Below are positions 52,964 to 62,424 of a stretch of DNA of 64,000 nucleotides, one piece after another. This DNA comes from Ignavibacteriales bacterium. Lineage in GTDB: Bacteria; Bacteroidota; Ignavibacteria; Ignavibacteriales; Ignavibacteriaceae. Made by a program: the position numbers and the translations under genes. The notes below the pieces were generated by a model that saw nothing but the letters and a program-made list of their open reading frames with translations, was not told the DNA's origin and did no database searches. Position 1 is the first letter of the stretch; each line of letters begins with the position of its first letter. The stretch is from contig JADJMD010000013.1 of NCBI GenBank assembly GCA_016709765.1, positions 1-64,000 on the forward strand, read 5' to 3'.

Positions 52964-55936
52964 TCACTTTAATAAAATCATTTTTTTGGATTCTATGAAA
53001 TTATTCACCTTTAGGCTATATATGTAAACTCCACTCGCCAATCCTTTTGAATTAAACTGAACTTCATAACGGTTCGCTTTTTGAAATTCATTTTTAAGCG
53101 TTACAACCTCCTGTCCTAGTATATCGAATATTTTTATCGTTACAATTCCATCCTGCGGTATAGCATATCTAATTATTGTTGTTGGATTAAATGGGTTTGG
53201 GTAGTTCTGATATAACTCATAACTAACAATTGGATTTGTTGGGGCACCTGGTTTATATGTTAGTCTTGGAAAATTATTTTTATACTCCTCAATCACTCCT
53301 TCAACAATTTCTCTTGCAACTGTTATTGAGTTTAATGCATCCGTTCCTCTTCCAACTACATATGCAGCAATAATATCAATAGGTTCATTTTGCTTTAATT
53401 TGAATGGACCTGTGCTGAGTATGTTTCTTTGATCGGCGGATGTAGTTTCTATCCACCCAATTTGGGTTACTGGATCACCCGAAACCCACAATCGATTATT
53501 TACTTCATTACAATTTACTCCACCTAATACTTGACCATAACTAAAAGTACAAGGATCCGGATAATTGCCAAAACGAGTTTTACCCATTAAATAATTTCTT
53601 ACATAAATAGATTCACTAGGATCACTTAAGCTTGGATCTCCGCCAATAGACATAGTATGAGCTGAAATATTTGAGTTCCTTGAACTTGGGAACATTCGTG
53701 TTCCTAATAATTCTCCCAATTTGTTGTAGGCAGTATCTGTATTTAATCCTGTATCAGTAATTGGTCCCTGTAATAAAGTTGTAAAAAAAGATGGTACATT
53801 ATTACCATATTGCCAATCATCTCCATCATTATAAACCAATCCCGAATTTAGCAACGTATCACAACCAACACGATCATCAGTTGCTTCACCTAAATCTGTA
53901 TCAGCCCAAAAACCAAAGTAAACCGAATCATAATCAATAACACTTTTATTTAAAATCTTATATCTTAAAAACATAACATTTTCTAAACCAGATTCTTTTG
54001 AAGTAAATATGGTCTGAGCAATTTCAATATCTTTTGGAGCTACTCTCAATCTTCTTAAAGAATCAGGCAATCCATCATTATAAACACACCAGACAGTTTC
54101 ATCTCCAAGAATCATCGGCATATCTTCATCACTATCCCAGATGCCATTAAAATTATTATCAATAGGGTCGTAAATTCCACTATGGTCTCCATCATAAAAC
54201 TCAGCACCACGTACTACAGCGTCTTTCCAAACCTGCCAGGAGTTTCCGAAAGGTTTATCATCTGCATTTAATACATAAATAGAATTTCTTTTGTCTTTTG
54301 GATCAGAACCAATGTTCCCCGGAATATAATCTTCGATCAATGAAGCTGAAGCAACGCCGTTCGCCCAGATTGAATCTCCTTCAAGCCCGGACATCAAAAA
54401 CCCACTTGAAAATAAAAAAACAACGTCATCATACTTGCCGCCAAAACTTGATATAAGAATATCAATCTCATCATCTTTTATTACAACATTATTGTTTTCA
54501 TCATAAGCCTCTAAAACTCCTGGTAATAAATTATAAGCATACGGATAACCTGAAGCAGCAATTATACCTTTTTTATTAATTGGGATTTTAAGATTATTTT
54601 TTTCTATCAAATAGACATCATAATTAACTAGTCTTGGAACTTCGAACACATTGGCAAATATGCTGTCATTGACTTCACCATCTAATCGTGTTCCATCATC
54701 AAACAATTCTCCGGTTAATTGACCATCTGCAAAATCTATTAACACTTTACCAACGGATTCATCATCAATGACCAAAGCTTTAATAGTACATTTGTTTTTT
54801 AGAGTATCAATATTGTTACTGTAAGAATATATTATATAAGGTGGAGTTTTATTCTCTTCAAACTTACCGGGTATAAGAAATGTTAGATTATAATTGTTTG
54901 TAAACCTCTGGGTTGTGTACGAAAGTAATGGTGAGTTATCATAGTAAGTAAGATTAAGATAATTATCATCACCAATGTATTTTGTTAATTGTTTTTCCGG
55001 CTGCCAGGTGTTTCCCAAATCTTCACTGATTCGGTAATATAAATCGGAAGTAAGGTAATTAGTTGGTGAGTTCCATTCAGGGTTTATATAAGGATACGTT
55101 GATTCTTTTTGGTAAACTAACCAAAGTCTATTATCATCTGTAATAATTGCTCTTGGAGATTTTATTTGTAATGGATCCTCAATGATTGTCTCAAGACTTG
55201 ACCATGTTTGTCCACCGTTAGTACTACTCATTTTCTTAATTTTATTTACAGAAACAGGAGTACCCTCGATAAAGAACGCTTTCAAATTCTGATCATCGCT
55301 TGTTACCAGGCTAACGTCAGAGACATAAGTTGTAGAACTATAAATCACTTTAGCTGTATCAGTCCAGGTTGTGCCGTTATCTGTACTTTTTTTAAACCAC
55401 AAATAACGTCTGCCGCGATTATTAAAAGCCAAATAAATATGATTAGACAAAGATTTTGCAAAAGTCATTTCAGAAATTTGTTTTGAACTACCGCTACCTG
55501 AGGTAGCTCCTTTAATTTTTGTTGGACTGCTCCAACTTTGACCTGAATCATCAGATTTAATTATAGTAATTGAATCACTGCTAAGAGTAGAATTTGAATA
55601 AGCCCAGCAAAGAATTATTCGATTCGTATTTGTTTTTATAGCACTCAGTTTTAATAAAACACTAACTGCATTTGAAGGGAAATTATAAACTAACGATTGC
55701 TGTGACCAGCTATTACCAAGGTTTGTTGTTCTAATTGAGAAGAGCGAGTCTTGAGTTGGATTGATAAAAAAGAATAATAACTCGTTATCATTAATAGCAA
55801 CAGAAGCAGATTCCAGAACATCTTTATACTGTAAAGGAATTTGTTTTAGATCTGATATCTGAGAACAAATTAAATTCGTAAAAACAAAAATGAGAGAAAC
55901 GACTAAACACGAACGATAATAAATCTTTGTATGCAT
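52964..55936 (-). CDS. T9SS-secreted protein with sialidase-like repeats and C-terminal sorting domain
   Basis: Secreted protein of 990 residues; I place the start at ATG 55936 (MHTKIYYRSCLVVSLIFVF), with AAGGGG eight bases before it. A signal peptide is followed by BNR/sialidase-type blades with Asp-box-like sequences (SDDSGQSWSSPTKI, STDNGTTWTDT, SSTNGGQTWSSLE, SEDLGNTWQPE). A middle region carries an Ignavibacteria-type domain (DSIWANGVASASL, YDPIDNNFNGIWDSDEDMP). The last 90 residues are the T9SS sorting domain: YELYQNYPNPFNPTTI, FDILGQEVVTLKNE, and GLASGVYIYSLKVN ending KKMILLK, so it is exported and probably anchored or released at the surface. The substrate is unknown. Confidence 0.8.
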   Translation of the reverse strand: MHTKIYYRSCLVVSLIFVFTNLICSQISDLKQIPLQYKDVLESASVAINDNELLFFFINPTQDSLFSIRTTNLGNSWSQQSLVYNFPSNAVSVLLKLSAIKTNTNRIILCWAYSNSTLSSDSITIIKSDDSGQSWSSPTKIKGATSGSGSSKQISEMTFAKSLSNHIYLAFNNRGRRYLWFKKSTDNGTTWTDTAKVIYSSTTYVSDVSLVTSDDQNLKAFFIEGTPVSVNKIKKMSSTNGGQTWSSLETIIEDPLQIKSPRAIITDDNRLWLVYQKESTYPYINPEWNSPTNYLTSDLYYRISEDLGNTWQPEKQLTKYIGDDNYLNLTYYDNSPLLSYTTQRFTNNYNLTFLIPGKFEENKTPPYIIYSYSNNIDTLKNKCTIKALVIDDESVGKVLIDFADGQLTGELFDDGTRLDGEVNDSIFANVFEVPRLVNYDVYLIEKNNLKIPINKKGIIAASGYPYAYNLLPGVLEAYDENNNVVIKDDEIDILISSFGGKYDDVVFLFSSGFLMSGLEGDSIWANGVASASLIEDYIPGNIGSDPKDKRNSIYVLNADDKPFGNSWQVWKDAVVRGAEFYDGDHSGIYDPIDNNFNGIWDSDEDMPMILGDETVWCVYNDGLPDSLRRLRVAPKDIEIAQTIFTSKESGLENVMFLRYKILNKSVIDYDSVYFGFWADTDLGEATDDRVGCDTLLNSGLVYNDGDDWQYGNNVPSFFTTLLQGPITDTGLNTDTAYNKLGELLGTRMFPSSRNSNISAHTMSIGGDPSLSDPSESIYVRNYLMGKTRFGNYPDPCTFSYGQVLGGVNCNEVNNRLWVSGDPVTQIGWIETTSADQRNILSTGPFKLKQNEPIDIIAAYVVGRGTDALNSITVAREIVEGVIEEYKNNFPRLTYKPGAPTNPIVSYELYQNYPNPFNPTTIIRYAIPQDGIVTIKIFDILGQEVVTLKNEFQKANRYEVQFNSKGLASGVYIYSLKVNNFIESKKMILLK

Positions 55937-56005
55937 TTTTTGCCCCTTAGCAATTTTAAAGACAACCAAACGTACAAAAATAATTTTACGAAGTAAAGGA
56001 AGAAG

Positions 56006-57085
56006 TTACTTCTTCAGATGTGCAAGCTCATTACCCAATTTTAATCTTACTAATCCTTCGGATGTTCCGATCCAAAGATTAATTCCATCAAAGTAAAGTG
56101 AGAGGATGTTTGAGGTTGTGATCTTTAATTCGCTAAGATCAACTGGTACAACTTTTTTTGTAATGCGATTAATTAGAAATAAACCTTTGCCATATTCTTC
56201 TTTGTCGTTTTTCCTAAACTCGTAAACACCGGTCCAAATGTAGTTACCTGTTTTTGCTAAACAATAAATTCCGTTACCGCCAAGTCCGTTTGCTTTAGAT
56301 ATTCTATCCCATTTTAGTTTTCTATCCCAAACATAAATGCCGCCGGGATTGTACTCCGGTTGTTCTTTTGTTACAAACTCATCGGTGCCAAACCAAACCT
56401 CATTGCTCGTAAATGCAAAATCGGAAACTGAAACTGAATTTCCATCTTCGTTAAAATTTCTGTTGTTATTTTTAAAATAACTCCAGGCAGATTGGACATC
56501 AACATTTTTTGTGTTTTCAAACTTATGCACACCAGCTTCTACACCAAACCAGATTGCACTATCGCCATCAAATACAATTGCATTAAAGTTATTAGTTTTT
56601 TCATCGCTGTTTATTACACGATTGTAATCGGTAAACCTATTTCTTTTAAGATCAAAAACTGTAATGTTTCTAAATCTGCCAATCCACAATCTATTTTTCT
56701 TTTCATCAAAACTTAAACTTCTTATCCAATTTCCAAACTCTCCGCCCTGTGCAAATTTTCTTTTAGTCCATTTTTTAGTTTTTTTAGAATAGATAAACAA
56801 ACCTTCATTTGCGCCAGCCCAAATATAATCTTTACTTGCGGCAACGCAGTGAAAAAGATCATTGTCTAAAGTTGAACTCTTGCTTGAATAGTTTGTCCAT
56901 TTGCCATCTTTATTAGAATACTGATATATCCCCTGTCCATAAGTAGAAACCCAAATTGAGGTTCCTTCTTGTTTGATATCTGTAATTCGTGCGCCCTCAA
57001 GAAACAGTTGGGATTCAATCTGTGCAAAAGATATTGATGAAACTAAAAGAAGAAAGGAAATTAAATTTTTTATTTTTGAAAGCAT
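56006..57085 (-). CDS. Secreted two-component-regulator-type beta-propeller protein
   Basis: 359-residue propeller with a signal peptide (ending SISFAQ). It is built of repeating blades of the two-component regulator propeller type: SIWVSTYGQGIYQYSNKDG, YIWAGANEGLFIYSKKTKK, RLWIGRFRNITVF, AIWFGVEAGVHKF, EVWFGTDEF and LWIGTSEGLVRLKLG, about six to seven blades. No kinase or DNA-binding part follows, so it is a stand-alone propeller that may bind ligand or protein at the periplasm or surface. It is adjacent to the T9SS-secreted protein (36 bases from that gene's start) on the same strand. Confidence 0.7.
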   Translation of the reverse strand: MLSKIKNLISFLLLVSSISFAQIESQLFLEGARITDIKQEGTSIWVSTYGQGIYQYSNKDGKWTNYSSKSSTLDNDLFHCVAASKDYIWAGANEGLFIYSKKTKKWTKRKFAQGGEFGNWIRSLSFDEKKNRLWIGRFRNITVFDLKRNRFTDYNRVINSDEKTNNFNAIVFDGDSAIWFGVEAGVHKFENTKNVDVQSAWSYFKNNNRNFNEDGNSVSVSDFAFTSNEVWFGTDEFVTKEQPEYNPGGIYVWDRKLKWDRISKANGLGGNGIYCLAKTGNYIWTGVYEFRKNDKEEYGKGLFLINRITKKVVPVDLSELKITTSNILSLYFDGINLWIGTSEGLVRLKLGNELAHLKK

Positions 57086-57141
57086 TATTTGTGAAACTTG
57101 AATATGAATGAAAACTGGGACAGCAAAATAAATTAAGAAAA

Positions 57142-57906
57142 TCAGGCTATCATTTTGCTTTCTAAGAACTCATGATCAATTTCTTCAAAATCGGAATTAA
57201 AATGTTCTTTAAATCCATTAAGAATTGATGCGTTTAATTTAGCATAATCTATTTCAGTATTCAGTGCAGATTTTAAGTCAATCGTTGTTGATGCAATTTC
57301 CTGAAACATTGCTTTTCTTAATTCATCAGTAACATTAAGATAATCAACAATTTTTTTATGATATGCGCCGCAAAGAATCGATCCGTGCTGAAGAATTACA
57401 TTTCCTAATTTTCTTTGCGCGCTGCCAACTATTTTTTTCCCTTTTAAATTCAATTCACTTTTTGCAGAAACCGCAAAACATATCGAACTAATTTCTGATT
57501 TATAAAACTCTTTAAAGTCTGGTTGAGTATTTTCTAAATCGATTGCATCCAATCTTGAATCAAAATTAATTAAGCCTTTTCGTAAAGCAAGATTTATTTC
57601 GTTGTAAATATTTTTTGCTGATGATGATGCGCCTATCGGATATATTACGGAATAAGTTAATTCTTGAGAATGAAGAATCGCTCTGCCGCCAGTTGGTCTT
57701 TTAACAACATCAATCTGATGATATCTTGTTTTGGCAAAATCTATATCTTCTAAAGATTGATTTGCCCCAAGAGAGATACAATAGGGATTCCATCTATATA
57801 ATCTTAAAATTGCGTTGTTAGGATTAAAATTTTCCGAAAGAAAAACATCAAAATCCATATTGAACTTGCCGCTGTTAACACCGGAGTTTAGAAATTGCCA
57901 TTTCAT
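57142..57906 (-). CDS. lipM: Lipoate/octanoate-protein ligase family, LipM-type octanoyltransferase
   Basis: Transfers an octanoyl group from acyl carrier protein to a lipoyl-domain protein; 254 residues of the biotin/lipoate ligase fold. RPTGGRAILHSQELTYSV is the lipoate binding segment and KGKKIVGSAQRKLGNVILQHGS the conserved lysine loop. C143 in SSICFAVSAKSELNL occupies the LipM-type cysteine position, favouring octanoyltransfer over LplA-type ATP use (inference from position). Overlaps the lpxA stop by 4 bases, an unexpected but real coupling with lipid A synthesis, both using acyl-ACP. Confidence 0.8.
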   Translation of the reverse strand: MKWQFLNSGVNSGKFNMDFDVFLSENFNPNNAILRLYRWNPYCISLGANQSLEDIDFAKTRYHQIDVVKRPTGGRAILHSQELTYSVIYPIGASSSAKNIYNEINLALRKGLINFDSRLDAIDLENTQPDFKEFYKSEISSICFAVSAKSELNLKGKKIVGSAQRKLGNVILQHGSILCGAYHKKIVDYLNVTDELRKAMFQEIASTTIDLKSALNTEIDYAKLNASILNGFKEHFNSDFEEIDHEFLESKMIA

Positions 57907-58679
57907 TTGCCGATAATTCCGCGCTTACTTGCTCTAACAAATTTAATTATATCTTGAACGTGCTGATTTGTTCCAAACTCAGTTTCAACTTTGGCAATTG
58001 CCTGTGACACATTAAAACCTGAGTTATAAATTGTATCATAGGTTTTTTTGATAATATCAATATCATCATTCGTAAATCCACGTCTTCGCAAACCAACTTT
58101 ATTCAAGCCTTCATATCTTATTGGAAATCTTCCGCTCATAACAAATGGAGGAACATCTTTTACAACTAGGGAATTAGCACCAACCATTGCGTGTTTTCCA
58201 ACATGACAAAACTGATGAACAGCGCATGCACCAGCCAAAATTACCCAATCCTCAATGTGTACATGTCCGCCAATTTGTACAAGATTAGCAAAAATAACAT
58301 TATCACCTACAACACAATCGTGGGCAACATGGGTGTAGGCCATAAATAAACAATTTTTCCCAACTCTGGAAAAACCTGTTTCCTGTGTGCCCCTGTGGAA
58401 TGTTACAAATTCATGAATAACAGTATCATCACCTACGTAAAAGCAAGTAGCTTCATCGCCAAACTTTAGATCTTGTGGTCGATGGGCAATAGAAGCAGAT
58501 TGATAAATCTTAACGCGATTTCCAATTCGTGCACCATTATATATTACAGCGCTTGGTCCTATCTGGCAATCATTTCCTATTTCAACATCATCTTCGATAA
58601 TGGTAAAAGCTTTAATAATATTATTATCACCAATTTTAGCTTTACTGCTTACAATTGCAGTTGGATGGATAGAATTCAT
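57903..58679 (-). CDS. lpxA: Acyl-ACP--UDP-N-acetylglucosamine O-acyltransferase
   Basis: First step of lipid A synthesis, in the cytoplasm. 258 residues with left-handed beta-helix hexapeptide repeats: IHPTAIVSSKAKIGDNNI, VEIGNDCQIGPSAVI and the catalytic His region AYTHVAHDCVVGDNV. C-terminal helices end with KFVRASKRGIIGK. Follows lpxC-fabZ closely (2-base gap) and overlaps lipM by 4 bases. Confidence 0.94.
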   Translation of the reverse strand: MNSIHPTAIVSSKAKIGDNNIIKAFTIIEDDVEIGNDCQIGPSAVIYNGARIGNRVKIYQSASIAHRPQDLKFGDEATCFYVGDDTVIHEFVTFHRGTQETGFSRVGKNCLFMAYTHVAHDCVVGDNVIFANLVQIGGHVHIEDWVILAGACAVHQFCHVGKHAMVGANSLVVKDVPPFVMSGRFPIRYEGLNKVGLRRRGFTNDDIDIIKKTYDTIYNSGFNVSQAIAKVETEFGTNQHVQDIIKFVRASKRGIIGK

Positions 58680-58681
58680 TT

Positions 58682-60097
58682 TTAATCTTCTTCCGCTTTT
58701 TTAGGTCTATCAACAATGCCAGCCATAAATTCAGCTTCTGCAACAAGAACATTTTCTACATACACTTTGCCAGCCATGGTAAATGTACTTGATTTTTTTT
58801 GTAGCAACTCAACTTCTAGAAAAAGCTGATCTCCGGGAACAACAGTTTTTCTAAACTTTGCTTTATCGATTTTCATAAAGAAGACGAGTTTCTCTTCGAA
58901 ATTTGGTAACGAGTTAAGAAGCAGTATTCCACCTGTTTGCGCCATCGCTTCAATTAATAAAACACCCGGCATTACAGGTTGACCTGGAAAATGTCCGGTA
59001 AAAAATGGTTCATTAATTGTAACGCACTTTACACCAATAACTTTCTTTTCAACTTCAAGATGAATGATCTTATCCACAAGCAAAAATGGATAGCGGTGAG
59101 GTAGTATTCTTTCAATTGCATTTATATCAAATACAACCCCTTCTTTTTTTACAAACTGAAATTTCTTAACAAGCTTTTTTTGTTGATAAAGTTTTCTTAC
59201 TTGTTTGGCAAACTCAACATTAGCTTTGTGTCCTGGTCTTGCCGCAAGTATTTGTGCTTTTATAGGTGCTCCAATTAGTGCAAGATCACCAATCAAATCC
59301 AGCAACTTATGCCTTACCGGTTCATTTTTGTATCTAAGTTTTTTGTTATTAAGAATTCCATCATCACCAAGAACAAATTTTTCTTTAATGCCAATTCTGG
59401 TTCCCAAATTATCTAACTCATCCTGCTTCAGTTGATGATCAACAATTACAACAGCATTATCAAGATCACCACCTTTAATCAAGCCTTGATCAGCAAGTGC
59501 TTCAACTTCACTTAAAAAACAAAATGTTCTTGCAGATGCAAATTCATTTACAAATTCTTTATCAAGATCAAACATACCTGTGTGCTGACTTCCAAGAGCG
59601 GGATTTTGATAGTCAACCATTACAGTCAATCTGTATTGATCTAAAGGCAAGGCAACAATATCAACTTGTCTTGATTCATCCGAAAAAGTTACGGTTTCAT
59701 CGATTATTAAATAATCTTTTGGAGCATCTTGTTTTTCTATTCCGGCTTCCAACAAAGCATTTACATAAGAGATCGCACTTCCATCACCAATTGGAGGCTC
59801 AATGCCATTGAGTTCGATAGAAATGTTATCAATCTGCAATCCTGCAATAGCGGCGAGAACATGTTCAACTGTATAAACTTTTGCTTCACCAATTCCAATT
59901 GTTGTACCACGCGAAACATCTACAACGTTATCTGCAATTGCTGGTATTTCCGGGTTGCCTCCCAGATCAACTCTGATAAATTTAATACCTGCATTTATCG
60001 GAGCAGGTTTAAAGGTCATTGTGCATTGTGTGCCCGTATGAAGTCCGATACCGCTTAATGTTGCGGGTTTAGAAATAGTTCTTTGTTGTTCAATCAT
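58682..60097 (-). CDS. lpxC/fabZ: LpxC-FabZ fusion: UDP-3-O-acyl-N-acetylglucosamine deacetylase and (3R)-hydroxyacyl-ACP dehydratase
   Basis: Bifunctional protein of 471 residues. Residues about 1-310 form LpxC: IGLHTGTQCTMTFKPAP, the zinc histidine in VEHVLAAIAGLQIDNI, PPIGDGSAISYVNAL, RTFCFLSEVEAL and VRHKLLDLIGDLALIGAPI with the second zinc-binding segment. Residues about 325-471 form FabZ with LPHRYPFLLVDKI and the hot-dog signature FTGHFPGQPVMPGVLLIEAM. The fusion is a common trait in Bacteroidota/Chlorobi relatives and ties lipid A commitment to fatty acid elongation. No linker defect or frameshift. Confidence 0.95.
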   Translation of the reverse strand: MIEQQRTISKPATLSGIGLHTGTQCTMTFKPAPINAGIKFIRVDLGGNPEIPAIADNVVDVSRGTTIGIGEAKVYTVEHVLAAIAGLQIDNISIELNGIEPPIGDGSAISYVNALLEAGIEKQDAPKDYLIIDETVTFSDESRQVDIVALPLDQYRLTVMVDYQNPALGSQHTGMFDLDKEFVNEFASARTFCFLSEVEALADQGLIKGGDLDNAVVIVDHQLKQDELDNLGTRIGIKEKFVLGDDGILNNKKLRYKNEPVRHKLLDLIGDLALIGAPIKAQILAARPGHKANVEFAKQVRKLYQQKKLVKKFQFVKKEGVVFDINAIERILPHRYPFLLVDKIIHLEVEKKVIGVKCVTINEPFFTGHFPGQPVMPGVLLIEAMAQTGGILLLNSLPNFEEKLVFFMKIDKAKFRKTVVPGDQLFLEVELLQKKSSTFTMAGKVYVENVLVAEAEFMAGIVDRPKKAEED

Positions 60098-60198
60098 TAA
60101 AATTCCAGTTTTTTATAATATTAGGGAAAAAAATAGCAAGATGGGAGACTAAATACAATTTTATGGGTTACTGATTTTGTAGAGTATCAAATGAAAAT

Positions 60199-61242
60199 TT
60201 ATTTTTTGTTCAGTTGTTCTTTAAGCTGGTTAACTTGATTTTCAAGCTCTTTTATTCTATCAGCATAACCAGAAATAAATCTAACTTGAGCTTGCATTTT
60301 TTGGTAAGATCTCATTTCCATCGCGGGAGAACCGGAATAGTAACCCGGCTTTAGAATTGATTTTGAAACACCAGATTGAGCTGTAATAACCACGTTATCG
60401 CCAAGCTCAATGTGCCCAACTAGTCCGGCTTGTCCGGCAAGTATACAGTGCTTACCTATTTTTGTGCTGCCCGAAACTCCAGTTTGTGCCGATACAACAG
60501 TGTCTTCACCAAGAATTACATTATGCGCTATCTGAACTAGATTATCTATTTTACATCCACGTTTAATTATTGTCGAACCCAACGCGGCGCGATCAATTGA
60601 AACATTAGAGCCGAGTTCAACATCATCTTCAATAACTACATTCCCAATTTGTGGAATTTTTTCGTACTCACCTTTTTCATTAGGGTTATATCCAAAGCCG
60701 TCACTTCCAATTACTGTTCCCGAATGTACAATAACATTATTTCCCACAACACAATTTTCCCTAATGCTTACATTTGAATGAATTAAACATTCATCACCTA
60801 TTACTACACTATCTGCAAGAACAGTATTATGAAAAATTTTAGTGTTAGCTCCGATTTTACATTCCGAAGAAATAACTACATTTTTTCCAATCGCAACATT
60901 ATCAGCAAGCTTTGCAGTTGGATGAACGAAGGCTGAGGAATCAATTCCGTTAAGGGGAAATTCTGGAGTGAAATATTTTTTTAGGATTGTAAAGAATGCT
61001 TTTTCGGGAGATTCAACTTCGATATATGCAATGTTATTTCTTGATTTATTAAATCCGGTCTTAACAATTATCGCGGAAGCTGATGTGGTTGAAAAATATT
61101 TTTCGTAAGCAGGCAGATAAAGAAAAGTTAAGTCCCCTGATTTAGCTTCTTCAATTTTGGCAACATTATTTATTACAGTATTAATATCACCGGAAACAGT
61201 TCCATTAATTAAAGAAGCTATTTCACCGATACTAATCTTCAT
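60199..61242 (-). CDS. lpxD: UDP-3-O-(3-hydroxyacyl)glucosamine N-acyltransferase
   Basis: Third lipid A enzyme, 347 residues. An N-terminal uridine-binding domain (EIASLINGTVSGDINTVI, GDLTFLYLPAYEKY) leads into a left-handed helix of hexapeptide repeats, with GSDGFGYNPNEKGEYEKIPQ and the catalytic histidine in NLVQIAHNVILGEDT, and a C-terminal coiled coil with IKELENQVNQLKEQLNKK. Lies 8 bases after the second Skp gene; a 101-base gap then separates it from lpxC-fabZ. Confidence 0.94.
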   Translation of the reverse strand: MKISIGEIASLINGTVSGDINTVINNVAKIEEAKSGDLTFLYLPAYEKYFSTTSASAIIVKTGFNKSRNNIAYIEVESPEKAFFTILKKYFTPEFPLNGIDSSAFVHPTAKLADNVAIGKNVVISSECKIGANTKIFHNTVLADSVVIGDECLIHSNVSIRENCVVGNNVIVHSGTVIGSDGFGYNPNEKGEYEKIPQIGNVVIEDDVELGSNVSIDRAALGSTIIKRGCKIDNLVQIAHNVILGEDTVVSAQTGVSGSTKIGKHCILAGQAGLVGHIELGDNVVITAQSGVSKSILKPGYYSGSPAMEMRSYQKMQAQVRFISGYADRIKELENQVNQLKEQLNKK

Positions 61243-61250
61243 TTAAAGTT

Positions 61251-61763
61251 TTACTTAAGTTTAAGTTTTTCAAGAACCTGAGAAGTAAGATCATATTTCT
61301 CTTTTGCAAATAGTATCATAATGTCACCACTTCTATCAAACACAAAATCGTAATCTTCTTTTTCCGCAATTTCTTTTAAAGCACCAAAAATTTTATTTTG
61401 AACAGGTTTCATTAACTCATCTTGCTTTTGAAAAAGTTCGCCATTAGTACCAAATTTCTTTTCGCGATATTGTGCAATTTGTGTTTCTAATTGAACAAGC
61501 GCTGCTTCGGTTTCAGCTCTTGTTTGATCGGTCATAATCAATTTACGTTTTTCGTAATCATCATACTTTGTTTTCCATTCAGCCTCAAGCTTATTAAGTT
61601 CAGTTTGCCATTCCTGAATTAAGGCATCAAGTTTTTGTCTGGAGTCTTGCACATCCGGAAGATTATCCATTATTGCATCAGAATCAATATAACCAATTTT
61701 TAGCTGTGCAAATGATATTGATGTGGTAATAAGTAGAACTGAGAGAATTATTATTTTTTTCAT
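61251..61763 (-). CDS. OmpH/Skp family periplasmic chaperone (copy 2)
   Basis: 170-residue Skp-like chaperone with signal peptide (ending SISFAQ). N-terminal LKIGYIDSDAIMDNLPDVQD, a long coiled-coil (QEWQTELNKLEAEWKTKYD, QLETQIAQYREKKFG) and a C-terminal beta segment YDFVFDRSGDIMILFAKEKYD. The family binds unfolded outer-membrane proteins before BamA assembly. It differs from the adjacent copy in detail, so it is a paralogue rather than an identical duplicate. It stands after a terminator, so it may be controlled apart from bamA and copy 1. Confidence 0.9.
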   Translation of the reverse strand: MKKIIILSVLLITTSISFAQLKIGYIDSDAIMDNLPDVQDSRQKLDALIQEWQTELNKLEAEWKTKYDDYEKRKLIMTDQTRAETEAALVQLETQIAQYREKKFGTNGELFQKQDELMKPVQNKIFGALKEIAEKEDYDFVFDRSGDIMILFAKEKYDLTSQVLEKLKLK

Positions 61764-61804
61764 CGGAAACCTGTTGTTAAATTTTACTTAACCAAAACAT
61801 GATA

Positions 61805-61845
61805 AATAAAAAAATAAAATTCTCCCCAAAAAATTATGGGGAGAA
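61805..61845 (-). terminator. Rho-independent terminator between the two Skp genes
   Basis: On the minus strand, a 9-bp stem TTCTCCCCA / TGGGGAGAA is followed by a T-rich tract (TTTTATTTTTTTATTT). It lies 20 bases after copy 1 stops, so readthrough is needed for copy 2 and the lpx genes unless they have their own promoter between 61764 and 61804. Confidence 0.85.
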
Positions 61846-61865
61846 CTTACCTAATCAAAAAAAAT

Positions 61866-62390
61866 CTAGTTGCCTCTTTTTAATCTATCTAAAACTTTAA
61901 ATGTAATATCAAAAGATGAATCAGCATAAAGCAGAATTATATCACCGCTTTTATCAAACACAAACTGCATGTTTTCTTCTTTAGATACTTTTTCAATAGC
62001 AGCATATATTTTTGCTTTTATAGGAGCAAACAAAGCTTCTTGCTTTTTATAGATTTCGCCGGTGCCTTGTGTAAACTTAGCTTTTCTAAAATCCATAATA
62101 TCCTGTTCCATCTTAACTATTTTCTGTTGGAATTCAGTTTTCTTTGCATCATTCATAGTTTCAGCTTGTTTCTGATAATCCGCAATTGATTGCTGATATG
62201 ATAGAGTCATAGAATCTAACTGAGTTGACCATCTATTTGTAAGAGCATCAAGATCACCCTGAGCTTTAATTGATTCTGAGAATTGAGTTAATATAACTTC
62301 AGAATCTACATAACCAATTTTTAAAGGTGATTGTGCAAATGAAGTAAAACCTAAAACTAAAAATGCTAACACTAAAATGTAACTTTTCAC
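61866..62390 (-). CDS. OmpH/Skp family periplasmic chaperone (copy 1)
   Basis: 174-residue Skp-like chaperone with signal peptide (ending TSFAQ): LKIGYVDSEVILTQFSESIK, long coiled coil (LDSMTLSYQQSIADYQKQAE) and C-terminal MQFVFDKSGDIILLYAD. Directly downstream of bamA on the same strand (34 bases), the usual order. It probably chaperones outer-membrane proteins to BamA. Confidence 0.92.
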   Translation of the reverse strand: MKSYILVLAFLVLGFTSFAQSPLKIGYVDSEVILTQFSESIKAQGDLDALTNRWSTQLDSMTLSYQQSIADYQKQAETMNDAKKTEFQQKIVKMEQDIMDFRKAKFTQGTGEIYKKQEALFAPIKAKIYAAIEKVSKEENMQFVFDKSGDIILLYADSSFDITFKVLDRLKRGN

Positions 62391-62424
62391 TATTTTCCTC
62401 GTTCTTTATGATTGTACAATTTGT

